From positions 1 to 54,381 of the forward strand of contig PBOG01000280.1 of the NCBI GenBank assembly GCA_002724245.1: a stretch of DNA of 54,381 bases, in the 5' to 3' direction. A model generated the notes under the pieces. It did no database searches, was not told the origin of the DNA, and saw only the letters and a program-made list of their open reading frames with translations. The position numbers were made by a program, and so were the translations under genes. Positions 1 to 8,455 of the stretch are shown here, one piece after another (positions within the stretch are counted from its first letter, which is position 1; the number at the start of each line of letters is the position of its first letter). This DNA comes from Planctomycetaceae bacterium (lineage in GTDB: Bacteria; Planctomycetota; Planctomycetia; Pirellulales; Pirellulaceae).

Positions 1-1684
1 CGGCCTGACGCACTTCGGGAAATGCCGCCAGCTGACACATGGCGTAGCCCATCGCGCTGGTGGGATTGCCTGGCAGATCCATACCCAATTGGACCAGCAG
101 GTCGTCAACATCGTGGTTCTTGAACATGCGGTACAGCCGGGCGCGGGCAAGCAGCGCAGCGACGAGCGCAACCATGGACGTGTTCAGTCCTGCGAAGCGG
201 GCTAGGCCACGTTCGACCAGCTCGTCGAACGGGTGTTCGGTTGCCAGTTCGGCGGGGCAGTTGTCAAAAATGTCGGCCGATCCGTCTTCCAAGTCACGGA
301 TCGCGCGGCGTCCGCGCAAAACACTGCGCAGCATACTCGGTGCCAGGCCGAGCAGGTGCTTGAGTGAGCGCGGCAGGTAACCGCGCAGGGCGGCCGGTTT
401 CTGGCGGGGTTTGAATTGGGCCAGGTCGAGGGAGTCAAACAGCGCGCGGACGGAAGCGTCGTACGTGCCGATTTGTTTCAAGAGTAACCGCGGGCCGAAG
501 GCCTTCAGCATATTCGATACATGGATGTACTGCCGGCCGTGAATGTTCCAGACAATGCCGTCCGGACCGGCGGGCATCATAGGACCCTTGATGGCGGTCA
601 ACATGCGGCCCCAGAGTTCGCCTCCCAGGACTGACAGGGACTCGGAAAACCCCTGGGTCAGCAGAATCAGGTCGAGGTAGAGGTGTCGGGGAGCACTGGG
701 TGCCGTGCGCATCTCGGAGAAGAGTGGCAGCCAGGTGGTGATCGGTCGAGCTTGCAGCAGGTAGAGCTTGCCGTCAGCCCAGGCCCACTCGATGTCGACA
801 GGGTGGCCGAAATGGCGTTCTACCGACTCCGCCAGCGCAGTCACCTGGAGGACCTCTGCGTCGGTCAGTGCCGGTACATCGGGGGTAGCGTGGGGGCGCA
901 GCTCGGTTCCCCCGTCGGGCCGCAACCAGACCGCGGTGGTCTTGTCGGCCACCTGGCGGTCGAGGATCTCCGCGGCAATTTTGTCAACGACGTAGGTGTC
1001 TGGCGTGACTTGCCCCGCCACCACGGTTTCTCCCAGACCAAAGTTGGCGTTGATGACCACCTCGTCGTAGTCGTTGTTCTGCGGGTTTAACGAAAATGCG
1101 ACCCCGCTGACCTCACTGGCGATCTGCTGTTGGACGACCACAGCGATCCGGGGATTATCGAGCGGGATCTGGTTCTGTTGCTTGTAAGTGAATACCCGTT
1201 CGTCCAACAGCGAGGTAAAGCAACGGACCAGAGCCGCTTCGAGTGTGGTTCGCGTCACACCGAGTGTGGTCTCGTACCCGCCGGCAAAACTAGCGGTTGC
1301 CAGATCTTCTTCCGGCGACGAAGATCGCACCGCCAGCAGCGTTTCCTCATCAAACGGAACCAGCGCACGCTCCAGTTCGTCGCGCTGGGCTAGTGACAGC
1401 GCGAGTGTTCCGCACAGCTGCTGCAACGCGTCGCAATGCGGTCTCAGCCAGGTTTTGTTCGTCGCTGCACCCGGCGAATGCTCCGTGGCGGCTGCCAATA
1501 AGGCACTCCAGAGGGGGCTCTGTTGGATCGTCTCCAGCCAGGGCGCAAAGAAACCAACCCCCAGCACGAACCCGTCGGGGACCGCAAAGCCGGCGCTGGT
1601 CGCCTCGATCAGCGCGATTGCTTTGCCGCCGACGGCGCTCCGGGGTGGTCGTGTGGCGTCACGGAAGGAATAGCAGTTGGTCAT
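1..1684 (-). CDS. PEP/pyruvate-binding (PPDK/PEP-synthase-like) protein, N-terminal part, cut by window edge
   Basis: Translating the minus strand from ATG 1684 gives about 561 uninterrupted residues that leave the window at base 1, so the C-terminus is missing. The frame carries hallmarks of the ATP-grasp PEP/pyruvate-binding domain (PPDK_N): GGKAIAL near residue 19, VRSSSPEEDLATASFAGGYE near 130, a GLGETVVAGQVTPDTYVVDK block near 220, and DIEWAW followed by LYLLQARPIT near 310. This domain binds ATP and phosphorylates a swivelling histidine domain. Residues after about 330 match the linker seen in PEP-synthase-like proteins, but the histidine and PEP-binding domains would lie outside the window, so the exact reaction cannot be stated. 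An upstream in-frame GTG at 1732 has a good AAGGA 6 bases before it. The ATG puts the GGK motif at the usual distance from the N-terminus, so I chose it. The gene follows the broken methyltransferase on the same strand. Confidence 0.85.
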   Translation of the reverse strand, partial: MTNCYSFRDATRPPRSAVGGKAIALIEATSAGFAVPDGFVLGVGFFAPWLETIQQSPLWSALLAAATEHSPGAATNKTWLRPHCDALQQLCGTLALSLAQRDELERALVPFDEETLLAVRSSSPEEDLATASFAGGYETTLGVTRTTLEAALVRCFTSLLDERVFTYKQQNQIPLDNPRIAVVVQQQIASEVSGVAFSLNPQNNDYDEVVINANFGLGETVVAGQVTPDTYVVDKIAAEILDRQVADKTTAVWLRPDGGTELRPHATPDVPALTDAEVLQVTALAESVERHFGHPVDIEWAWADGKLYLLQARPITTWLPLFSEMRTAPSAPRHLYLDLILLTQGFSESLSVLGGELWGRMLTAIKGPMMPAGPDGIVWNIHGRQYIHVSNMLKAFGPRLLLKQIGTYDASVRALFDSLDLAQFKPRQKPAALRGYLPRSLKHLLGLAPSMLRSVLRGRRAIRDLEDGSADIFDNCPAELATEHPFDELVERGLARFAGLNTSMVALVAALLARARLYRMFKNHDVDDLLVQLGMDLPGNPTSAMGYAMCQLAAFPEVRQA

Positions 1685-1817
1685 GCCGAGGGCCCCAGAG
1701 GTGCGTCCGCCGTCCTGCGCAAGGTGCTGCACAAGGGTTCCTTATCCTAAAACAAAAGGGCGCCGCCCTGAACGACCTCCGCCGGTATTGCCGCGGGCAG
1801 AATACCATTATGCGGCT

Positions 1818-2851
1818 TTAGGGGCGCGCTTCGAGGACCAGGTTGAACGGCGTCTCGGTGGCCACTTCACGGAGCTGGCGTTCACCTGCCTGGGCACCGA
1901 GCGCCAAGCCGACCTCCTGACTGAGGGAGGCGGGAGTGCAGACCATCGTCGAGAAGCTGAAATACATTCGGCCGACCGGGTTGAGGTTTTCCGCCAGTTC
2001 ATCCTGGGCGAATGGTTCGACCAGCAACAGCGTCCCGTCTTCTTTGAGCGCTTGTCGGCTGTGCTGGGTGGCGCCGACCGGGTCCCCCATATCGTGCAGG
2101 CAGTCAAAGAACGCGATCAGGTCGAAATCCGTGCCCGGAAAGTCCTTAACGCTGGCTTCTTCAAACCGCACATTGGTCAAACCGCTTTCCGCAGCCAGCA
2201 CATTGGCACGTGCTACCGACGGGCCGTGAAAGTCAAACCCGATGAACTCGGATTGCGGGAAAGCGGCGGCCATTACCAGTGTGGAAACACCGTGGCCACA
2301 GCCGACGTCCGCGACCTTGGCCCCCTGTTCCAGTTTGGAGACCCCTCCCTCCAGGGAGGGTAGCCAGTCGGATACAAGATTCGTCTGGTAGCCCGGACGG
2401 AAGAACTTCTCGGTTCCACAAAACAGGCAGGAGCTGTGTTCGCCCCAGGGAACTCCGTTGCCGGTCTGGAAGGCTTCGCTGATTTTGGGTTCATCGACAA
2501 ACAGCGAGCTGATCGCGTAGTAACCACCCGTCATGCAGGCCGGGCTGTCGGGGTCGGCGAAGACGGCCTGTTGTTCCGGGGTCATACTGAACCGGTTCGT
2601 CTCGGCGTCGAATTCGATGTACCCCGATCCGGCCTGCGCGGCGCACCATTCGCGCACCATTCGCGCACGTAACGCTCGGTGGTGCCGGTCTGCTGTGCCA
2701 GGTTCTCGGTTGAGAGTGGTCCGGCGGCGGCCAGGCTCTTGTAGAGTCCCAGTTTGTCGCCCAGGATGACCAGTGGTGCTACCGCCGCGGCTCCCATGTC
2801 ATTGACCATTTTTCCCAGTAGTGTGTGCAGACGCGTTTCATCCAGACTCAT
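1818..2851 (-). pseudogene. Winged-helix class I SAM-dependent methyltransferase, frameshifted
   Basis: Two minus-strand frames together make one protein. Residues 1-66, from ATG 2851, look like the winged-helix dimerisation domain of O-methyltransferase/Rv2258c-like proteins (ending TTERYVREWC). The second frame, ending at 1818, continues with AAQAGSGY and then a Rossmann methyltransferase domain with the SAM-binding motif VADVGCGHGVSTLVMAA and an acidic strand end IGFDFHG. The junction lies in a perfect tandem 11-bp duplication (2644-2665). Removing one copy restores a 340-residue frame. As sequenced, the N-terminal frame ends soon after the duplication. The duplication also provides an ATG at 2660 from which the catalytic half could be made alone. 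It may be a real recent inactivation, a slippage (phase-variable) site or an assembly error. The substrate is unknown. Confidence 0.8.
2644..2665. repeat. 11-bp perfect tandem duplication (2 copies) inside methyltransferase gene
   Basis: The unit CACCATTCGCG occurs twice back to back on the plus strand, at 2644-2654 and 2655-2665. Eleven is not a multiple of three, so the extra copy shifts the reading frame of the methyltransferase on the minus strand exactly where its two halves should join. Confidence 0.95.
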
Positions 2852-3002
2852 CAGTGTGTTCCTTGCTTCGTAAGAACGGCGTCGAAAAAAGGTGCGGTGT
2901 GCGGTTCTTTCTTGCTGTCAGGTCGAGGAGCTGACTGGGGGACCATGGGCCAATGGTACGATCGGACCTGTCACCTCAGCCCAGTTGCTTTCCTCAGTTG
3001 CT

Positions 3003-3032
3003 TTGCTGGGCAACAAGTAACATCTATACAAT
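3003..3032 (+). promoter_or_regulatory. Possible sigma70-type promoter in AT-rich patch
   Basis: TTGCTG at 3003-3008 is followed after 18 bases by TACAAT at 3027-3032, within a locally AT-rich stretch (about 3014-3042) in otherwise GC-rich DNA. It lies upstream of the small plus-strand frames at 3186 and 3418. The -35 match is weak. The rest of 2852-3185 shows no convincing gene. Confidence 0.25.
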
Positions 3033-3185
3033 AAGTAATATCGATGGAGCGACAGCGACGGGCTAGTCTCGACGTCCCGACAACGGGTATCAAAAGCAGG
3101 CTGCTGGTCCTGGCAACTGCTGCAGACAAGAGGCTGAAGTCAAGTCAGGCGGCAAGGAGTCAGACTCGAATAACGGAGATGGCTG

Positions 3186-3395
3186 ATGTGGGCGGGAGAA
3201 ATTCTGGTGTGGATTCTGGAGCTCTTCTTGTTTGAGGGGGCAGTTGATGAAGAAACTGGAATGAACAAACGAGAGAAGCGACAGCTAAAGCGGATATTAA
3301 AACGGAGGTTGAAAGAGGCGGAAACGGAAGAAGACCGAGAACTGGCAAGAGCGGCGATCGCCAGGCTGAAAAGTGGAGAAGCTGATCCAGAGTAG
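3186..3395 (+). CDS. Small hypothetical protein, hydrophobic N-terminus and charged helix
   Basis: This 69-residue frame starts at an ATG preceded by GGAG at a spacing of 7. Residues 1-18 are hydrophobic with tryptophans (WAGEILVWILELFLF), and residues 26-69 are a strongly charged, probably helical segment rich in Lys, Arg and Glu (MNKREKRQLKRILKRRLKEA). The codon use is AAA/GAA-rich and the local GC is lower than in flanking genes. I do not recognise a family. The next small frame, at 3418, also begins with a Trp/Leu/Ile-rich segment, and the two may form a small transcription unit. The amphipathic pattern and ribosome-binding site argue for a real gene, but chance cannot be excluded at this length. 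Confidence 0.45.
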   Translation: MWAGEILVWILELFLFEGAVDEETGMNKREKRQLKRILKRRLKEAETEEDRELARAAIARLKSGEADPE

Positions 3396-3417
3396 CGTTA
3401 CGGCACCGGAGGGCATG

Positions 3418-3705
3418 ATGTGGATTCTTGAGATCTTACTTGTGATTGTTGACCTGATTGGTGGCGTTTTGGCCTGGACCGCAAGGGGCGTGGAGAGAAG
3501 CAGCCAGTCCTGCGCGAAAGGAAAGAACAACCGTATAAAAGGTGAGCACCAGGACGATCAGAATGCTTGCCGAGGCACAGGCGGGCGGTGTCTGCAGGCG
3601 CTGTCAGGGGAAGTGGTATCAGAGGTGCTCTTTTGTTTGGTGGTCGTCCAGCCTGGCGGAGCTGTCTGTCGCCACGTTCTCCAGAGAAAACACGGAGCGA
3701 CCTAG
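3418..3705 (+). CDS. Small hypothetical protein with N-terminal membrane segment
   Basis: Two consecutive ATGs (3415, 3418) follow a GGAGGG at 3408-3413. The second gives the better spacing. Residues 1-21 form a hydrophobic stretch (MWILEILLVIVDLIGGVLAW), then a polar Cys-containing tail of about 74 residues with little recognisable order. An overlapping frame (3542-3748) carries a CRRCQGKWYQRC cysteine pattern, so the reading frame may have shifted, with only the N-terminal membrane segment being conserved coding sequence. No family was recognised. Its position directly after the 3186 frame and its similar N-terminal flavour suggest the two belong together. Confidence 0.35.
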   Translation: MWILEILLVIVDLIGGVLAWTARGVERSSQSCAKGKNNRIKGEHQDDQNACRGTGGRCLQALSGEVVSEVLFCLVVVQPGGAVCRHVLQRKHGAT

Positions 3706-3795
3706 CGGGTTACTGATCCAAAGAATGGATGCGCTCATCCGGATGTGAACCATGCAGGTGCTGATTTCCAACTTACAACAACGAAGGCTGTGCTC

Positions 3796-3888
3796 ATGAG
3801 ATTTCCCATGTTTTGTTGTCTGGCCTTGTTACTGGGAGGGGTGGTGCGTGTGAAAGGAGTTCTCGATGTCGACGACCAGGTTTCCTGA
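3796..3888 (+). other. Possible 30-residue leader peptide overlapping LRR gene start
   Basis: A short frame from ATG 3796 encodes a Met-Arg start, a hydrophobic core (MFCCLALLLGGVV) and a short polar tail. It ends inside the LRR gene that starts at 3866 in another frame. It resembles a bare signal peptide and could couple translation to the downstream gene, or be chance. No ribosome-binding site is obvious. Confidence 0.2.
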
Positions 3889-5014
3889 GGGTGCCAATCT
3901 CCGGCAACTTCGTCACCAGGCGAAAGAACTGTTCCGTGATTGCCAGGCGGGTGATACGACGGCGCAGCAAAGAATGGCAGTCATCACGCAGAGTTCCGGT
4001 AAGGCTGGGTCTCGGCTTACCTTAGCGCTGGCCCAGCAGGTGCTCGCGCACGAGTACGGCTTCGAGAATTGGCCCCAGCTGCAGCAGCAGGTGGAACAGA
4101 CGGCCACCACAATGGAAGCGGCTTGTATGGAGCGGCTCAAGGAGATCGGCGGTCAGTGCAAGATCGATGACCTGGGCCGGCTCCAGGGGGTTTCCCTGCA
4201 GGGTAAACAGTTCGTCGATACCGATGTCGAGCACCTGGCGGGCCTGACCCGCTTGCGGGAGCTGTATTTTACCAAGACCCGCGTTACTGATGCGGGGTTG
4301 GAGCCGCTCCGTAGCCTGACCGGTTTGCAGCGGTTGTCGTTAACGGGCCGGCAAGTAACCGGAATTGGGCTGCAACAGATCGCGCAGCTGACGCAGCTGC
4401 AGCGGCTCTACCTGATCAAAACGGGAGTCGACGATAGTGCGCTGGCGCAGTTGGCCGGCTTGACTGAGTTGCGTGAGCTCTATCTCCACCATGCGGCGGT
4501 GACCGATGCTGGATTGATTCACCTGGCGGGTTTGGATCAGCTCAGTAACCTGGGGTTCTGGGGGACCCGCGTCGAGGGCCGCGGGTTATCTCAGCTATCG
4601 GCGCCGCAGCGGCTGCGTACCCTGCACCTGGGGCATGCGGCGATCAACGATGCCGGACTGGAGGTGCTCCAGAGGTTCACACAACTGGAATTGCTCTGTC
4701 TCTACAACACCCGCGTCACGGATGCGGGGATGCGGTACCTGTCGGCATTTGCCGACCTGCGCGAGCTCGATTTGAACAAGACGGCGGTGACCGCTGCCGG
4801 GATCGGCCAGATTGCGCAGTGCGGACAATTACAGATATTACGACTGCAAATAGCGGATTTGCCACCTGAGGCGATCCAGCAACTGGCCGCATTACAGCAG
4901 TTGCGGGTGCTCGATCTGCGCGCCTCAGCGGTTGCGGACTGTGCGGTGGCCGAGCTGCAACAGCGATTGCCCGGCTGCAAAGTACAGGGGCCCTGGCAGT
5001 CACCTCCAGCATGA
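3866..5014 (+). CDS. Leucine-rich-repeat protein with planctomycete-type N-terminal helical domain
   Basis: This is a 382-residue protein whose ATG is preceded by AAAGGAG at ideal spacing. Residues about 8-75 match an N-terminal motif often found before ankyrin or LRR arrays in planctomycetes: LRHQAKELFRDCQAGD, then LALAQQVLAHEYGFENWPQL. Residues about 100-375 are tandem repeats of 23-24 residues of the type LTRLRELYFTKTRVTDAGLEP, i.e. ribonuclease-inhibitor/internalin-like LRRs with the V/I-TDAGL turn. There is no signal peptide, so a cytoplasmic protein-protein interaction role is likely. Ligand and pathway are unknown. The gene is single, faces the sulfatase gene tail to tail, and is separated from it by two hairpins. 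Confidence 0.9.
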   Translation: MSTTRFPEGANLRQLRHQAKELFRDCQAGDTTAQQRMAVITQSSGKAGSRLTLALAQQVLAHEYGFENWPQLQQQVEQTATTMEAACMERLKEIGGQCKIDDLGRLQGVSLQGKQFVDTDVEHLAGLTRLRELYFTKTRVTDAGLEPLRSLTGLQRLSLTGRQVTGIGLQQIAQLTQLQRLYLIKTGVDDSALAQLAGLTELRELYLHHAAVTDAGLIHLAGLDQLSNLGFWGTRVEGRGLSQLSAPQRLRTLHLGHAAINDAGLEVLQRFTQLELLCLYNTRVTDAGMRYLSAFADLRELDLNKTAVTAAGIGQIAQCGQLQILRLQIADLPPEAIQQLAALQQLRVLDLRASAVADCAVAELQQRLPGCKVQGPWQSPPA

Positions 5015-5044
5015 GTATTTGCCAAGGCGCGGTTCCCGGGGAGT

Positions 5045-5095
5045 GACGCAGACACGCTGCGTCGACAGTTTGTCCCACAACGGTTTTTGTTGTGG
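5045..5095. terminator. Two adjacent hairpins between convergent genes
   Basis: GACGCAG/CTGCGTC (5045-5051 and 5057-5063, loop of 5) is followed by CCACAAC/GTTGTGG (5075-5081 and 5089-5095, loop GGTTTTT). Both perfect 7-bp stems lie in the 132-bp gap between the ends of the LRR gene and the sulfatase gene. No U-tract follows on either strand, so intrinsic termination is only plausible. A bidirectional 3' structure is the simplest reading. Confidence 0.45.
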
Positions 5096-5146
5096 CTTGG
5101 GCGATGTCGGACAGACCATCCACCAGGGGCGGCGGTGTCCAGCGCG

Positions 5147-8100
5147 CTAGGGGTTGGCCGACAAGCGAATCCGGGTGTATGGCGATGAAATGTACGTTGC
5201 TAGACGATCACCGCGGTAGCGCAGTATTTTCCGATGGTTGCTGAAAAAATCGATGCGGGATGCTGCGGGGTCGAGCGGGATGGTGACGGTCCAAGCGCGG
5301 GTGGCTTCATCAAACTGCATGTCGGACCATTGATTGTCGGGGATCATCTGGTCGAGGTAGCCTCGGCTACCATCCGGCGGTCGGTCGTAGATCCACCAGA
5401 TGCGTCCGCTCGACGATTCTGCGCCGGCCGGGAAACGAGTGGTCACCTGCAAATGGCCGTCGCGCAACTGATGGGAGATGGTGGGTGGTGGCAGCAAGGG
5501 CTCGATTTCATTTGGGAAGAAGTGACGCAGGAGAAACGCGGCCTTGTTCCGTTCATCAGGTTCGATACGGGGATGGCCGGGCCGTTTGCCGTGCCCGGTG
5601 TTGGCGCCCAGATAGAGTGGAATGGTCGGGTGGTGCGCACCACCCCAGGCCAGGTCAAACGCTACGAAATCGTGGGTGCCGGGGTGGAACAGCAGGTCGA
5701 CCTGGCGGGCACGCAAGGCGTCCAGATTACGCGAAATGAACACCGCCTTGGCGAAGCCACGGGTGAATTGCTGCAGTTCCTTCCAGGTGCGTCCCGCTGC
5801 CAGCGCTTGACGGTTAAACAGGGGGCCGTAATGTCCGCCCAGGAACGGGTGACGCAGTGGTCCCGCCGCTTCCAGTTGGTCCCACGCCTGACGATCACAA
5901 AGCCGCAGGGGCGAATCCCAGATCGGTGAGACGCTGGCGAATACGGCTGTCATGCGCGCATCGTGCAGGATTGCCAGTGAGGGCGTGGCGCCATTCTTGG
6001 AGCCACCCGACATGGCAATTTTGCCGTCGGCCTGAAAATGTTCGCTTTCGGCGTGTGCCGCGGTGATGGCCCGCATCAGGGTGGCGGGCCAGGCCCAGTA
6101 CTGGATCTTGTGCTGCGGGTTGAGGGACTTGAGGAAGCGGGCTTCGGCCTCTCGTCCGACGGCGCCGAGTGCCGATTGTTCGAGGACTTGTACGACCGTC
6201 TGTACGAGGCCGACCCCCCCACGCAGCAGTTGTTGATCGAGTCGCGACAGCCGCCCGTCCCGCTGCAGCCGGCGGGCCGTATGGCTACCGGTGAGGTGGA
6301 ACCCCTCGGCCGGCCGGTCGGCCGGCACGGTCAGGCGTACTGGCATGCGGTATTCCTGGCCGGGCCAGATTGCACCAACCCGGATGGTGATCAGTTTCTG
6401 GCGTGTGGGCACGCGGCCTTCTACGGGGTGCCATGGTTGCAACACCTTCACAGCCAGCGTTGCCGGGTTGCGGATCGCCGGCATGTCGAACAGCCGCCCA
6501 CGGTGCGCACGGAATTCCATCCAGGACAAACGTCCGTCGCCATCCGCGTCGGCGCCGGGATGTTTTTTATAGTAACGATCTTTCCAGTAGCCTGGTTTGC
6601 GTTGGGGCGGATTCTGACGGGCCGCAGGCCCGGTCAGTTGAGGTGGAATCGCGCCCGTTGCGGGCAATCTCTGCTGTAGCCGCTGGCGCCAAGAGAGCAG
6701 CTGCGTGGCATACTCGGTGGAATCTGCCAGATTGGTCCATTCATGCGGGTCACGGCTGGTCTCGTACAGTTCTTCGCGGCCATTGGAATAGCGGATGTAG
6801 CGCCAGTTCACGCTCCGCAGTGAGTAACTCTGGCGGGCAGGGTCATAGTGCTGGGCCCATTTGTAGAGCGCGGTGAGCGCTGCGGGTGGACCTGACCAGG
6901 TGTCAGCCTGGGGGTTCTCCAGCAGCGGCCGCAGGCTGTGACCGTCCAGAGGATGTCCTTGTGGGTTTTTCCTGGTTTCACCACGGAGCTGACACAAGTC
7001 GGCCAGGGTCGGGTAGAGATCGATTAACGAGACCGGCTGGTCTGAGCTGCTACCTGGTTGCGAGATACCCGGAACACGCACAATCAAGGGGACGCGCGTG
7101 CTCTCTTGCCACAAGGAGTTCTTGTAAAGGTAATCCTTTTCTCCCATACCCCAACCGTGGTCACTGGTGACCACCACGATCGTGTTTTCTTTCAAGCGTG
7201 ATGCGTCAACGACTTCCAGAATCCGGCCGATTTGTTCATCGACTGAGGCCACGCTGGCGAGGTAGGCCTGTAGGAATCGCCGCAGCCCCTCATGCGGTGA
7301 GGGGTAGGAGGCGCTGAGCGCTTGAAACAACCGCAGTCCCATGTCGGCTGTCCGTGACGCGTTGGGTTCCTGACCGGTGGGAATTCCCCGCACAGAACGT
7401 GCGTGTGTGTCGTCGACATCACCCGGTTTGATTACGGGGAGTTGGAGGGAGTCGAGTGGGAATTGATCGAAAAAACGCTTGGGAACGACGAGAGGCGTAT
7501 GGGGCCTGATCAAACCCACGCCCATGAAGAACGGTTTGTCGCCCGGTTGTGCGGCAAATTGGCGTAGTTTTTTCACGGCCCAGTCGCCGTTGCGTTCATC
7601 TGCCGTCGGATCGCGGTCCTCTTGCGAGGCCACCGGCAGGACACGGACGCGTCCCCACCCCCCGGTTTGCCACTGCAGCGGGTGGCCTGTGGCGCTCGTG
7701 CGGCCTGCCAAGGTCACCAGCGGTCCGAAAGAGCCGTCTACCGCCCCGATGTCACGGTAGGGAGCTGGCACGTCAGGATGGGCGATCCGTTGGGTACCGT
7801 CAAAGGCGAAGGGGCCGTAGTCCGCCGGGTTACCGTATTCACTCCACTCTTGGCGCACCAGGTGGTGCAGTAATTTTCCCGTTCCCAGCGTGTGGTAACC
7901 GTTGGCGCGAAAGTGATCCATCAACGTGCGCGAGTTTTTCAGTACCGGGTAACGGTCCCACCGCTGGAAACCAAAGCAGCCCGAATGGTGTGGATAGATT
8001 CCGGTGAACAGGCTGGCCCGCGAGGGTGCGCAGATGGGCGCGTTGCAATGCGCCTGGAGAAACCGCATCCCGCTTCGCGCCAACCGCGCGAGGTTGGGAG

Positions 8101-8272
8101 TCTGACTGTCGGGGTGCCCGCCAAACCCTTCCACATAGTCATTCAGATCATCACACAGGATCAGAATCACATTAGGTCGGGCAGTGCCGGCAGCCAACGA
8201 CCCGGGCAGCAATGACCCGGGCAGCAATGACCCGGCCGCCAGCAGGAGGCAGGTACGCAGCCACGTTTGCAT
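5147..8272 (-). CDS. Secreted sulfatase (iduronate-sulfatase type) fused to EF-hand and PhoPQ-type alpha/beta hydrolase
   Basis: The protein has 1041 residues from ATG 8272. Residues 1-29 are a signal peptide with a repeated LLPGS. Residues about 33-520 are a type I sulfatase: RPNVILILCDDLND with metal Asp41/42, the formylglycine site CAPSR at 81-85, and VVVTSDHGWGMG near 367-377. Family resemblance is to iduronate-2-sulfatase-like enzymes, which need Cys-to-formylglycine maturation. Residues 575-586 form a canonical EF-hand loop (DADGDGRLSWME). Residues about 605-960 resemble the PhoPQ-activated pathogenicity-related alpha/beta hydrolase family, with the nucleophile in SGGSKNG (Ser758), a later Asp in FHPGTHDF, and a C-terminal beta-rich tail. 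Typical sulfatases of this type are about 450-550 residues, so the second half is an addition. The likely role is periplasmic desulfation coupled with ester cleavage of a polysaccharide, which is inference. The annotated longer start would be a TTG three codons upstream. Confidence 0.88.
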   Translation of the reverse strand: MQTWLRTCLLLAAGSLLPGSLLPGSLAAGTARPNVILILCDDLNDYVEGFGGHPDSQTPNLARLARSGMRFLQAHCNAPICAPSRASLFTGIYPHHSGCFGFQRWDRYPVLKNSRTLMDHFRANGYHTLGTGKLLHHLVRQEWSEYGNPADYGPFAFDGTQRIAHPDVPAPYRDIGAVDGSFGPLVTLAGRTSATGHPLQWQTGGWGRVRVLPVASQEDRDPTADERNGDWAVKKLRQFAAQPGDKPFFMGVGLIRPHTPLVVPKRFFDQFPLDSLQLPVIKPGDVDDTHARSVRGIPTGQEPNASRTADMGLRLFQALSASYPSPHEGLRRFLQAYLASVASVDEQIGRILEVVDASRLKENTIVVVTSDHGWGMGEKDYLYKNSLWQESTRVPLIVRVPGISQPGSSSDQPVSLIDLYPTLADLCQLRGETRKNPQGHPLDGHSLRPLLENPQADTWSGPPAALTALYKWAQHYDPARQSYSLRSVNWRYIRYSNGREELYETSRDPHEWTNLADSTEYATQLLSWRQRLQQRLPATGAIPPQLTGPAARQNPPQRKPGYWKDRYYKKHPGADADGDGRLSWMEFRAHRGRLFDMPAIRNPATLAVKVLQPWHPVEGRVPTRQKLITIRVGAIWPGQEYRMPVRLTVPADRPAEGFHLTGSHTARRLQRDGRLSRLDQQLLRGGVGLVQTVVQVLEQSALGAVGREAEARFLKSLNPQHKIQYWAWPATLMRAITAAHAESEHFQADGKIAMSGGSKNGATPSLAILHDARMTAVFASVSPIWDSPLRLCDRQAWDQLEAAGPLRHPFLGGHYGPLFNRQALAAGRTWKELQQFTRGFAKAVFISRNLDALRARQVDLLFHPGTHDFVAFDLAWGGAHHPTIPLYLGANTGHGKRPGHPRIEPDERNKAAFLLRHFFPNEIEPLLPPPTISHQLRDGHLQVTTRFPAGAESSSGRIWWIYDRPPDGSRGYLDQMIPDNQWSDMQFDEATRAWTVTIPLDPAASRIDFFSNHRKILRYRGDRLATYISSPYTRIRLSANP
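8191..8235. repeat. 15-bp tandem repeat (3 copies) in signal-peptide coding region
   Basis: Three 15-bp units (8191-8205 diverged, then two identical GCAGCAATGACCCGG units at 8206-8220 and 8221-8235) lie in the sulfatase gene and encode the repeated pentapeptide LLPGS in its signal peptide. The length is a multiple of three, so expansion keeps the frame and only lengthens the hydrophobic core. Confidence 0.9.
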
Positions 8273-8455
8273 CGGTATCAAGAGTGCCTCACGGTTTGCT
8301 GTGGGATTTGTTCGCTGGCTGTGTTCTCAAGGGTGTGGGTCAGCTGAAACTCGTCTGTCGCGCTCCAGGCCTGTTTGTCACCAGGGCTGAACAAACGTCC
8401 GGTTTCAAGTTCCAGGGTGCAACATAAGGTAACGTTCAAGATTTCGGCAAGCGGT

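Noticed and set aside
3044-3235. 63-residue frame overlapping the 3186 frame
   Set aside because: Low-complexity Arg/Ser content, no ribosome site, and it overlaps a better candidate.
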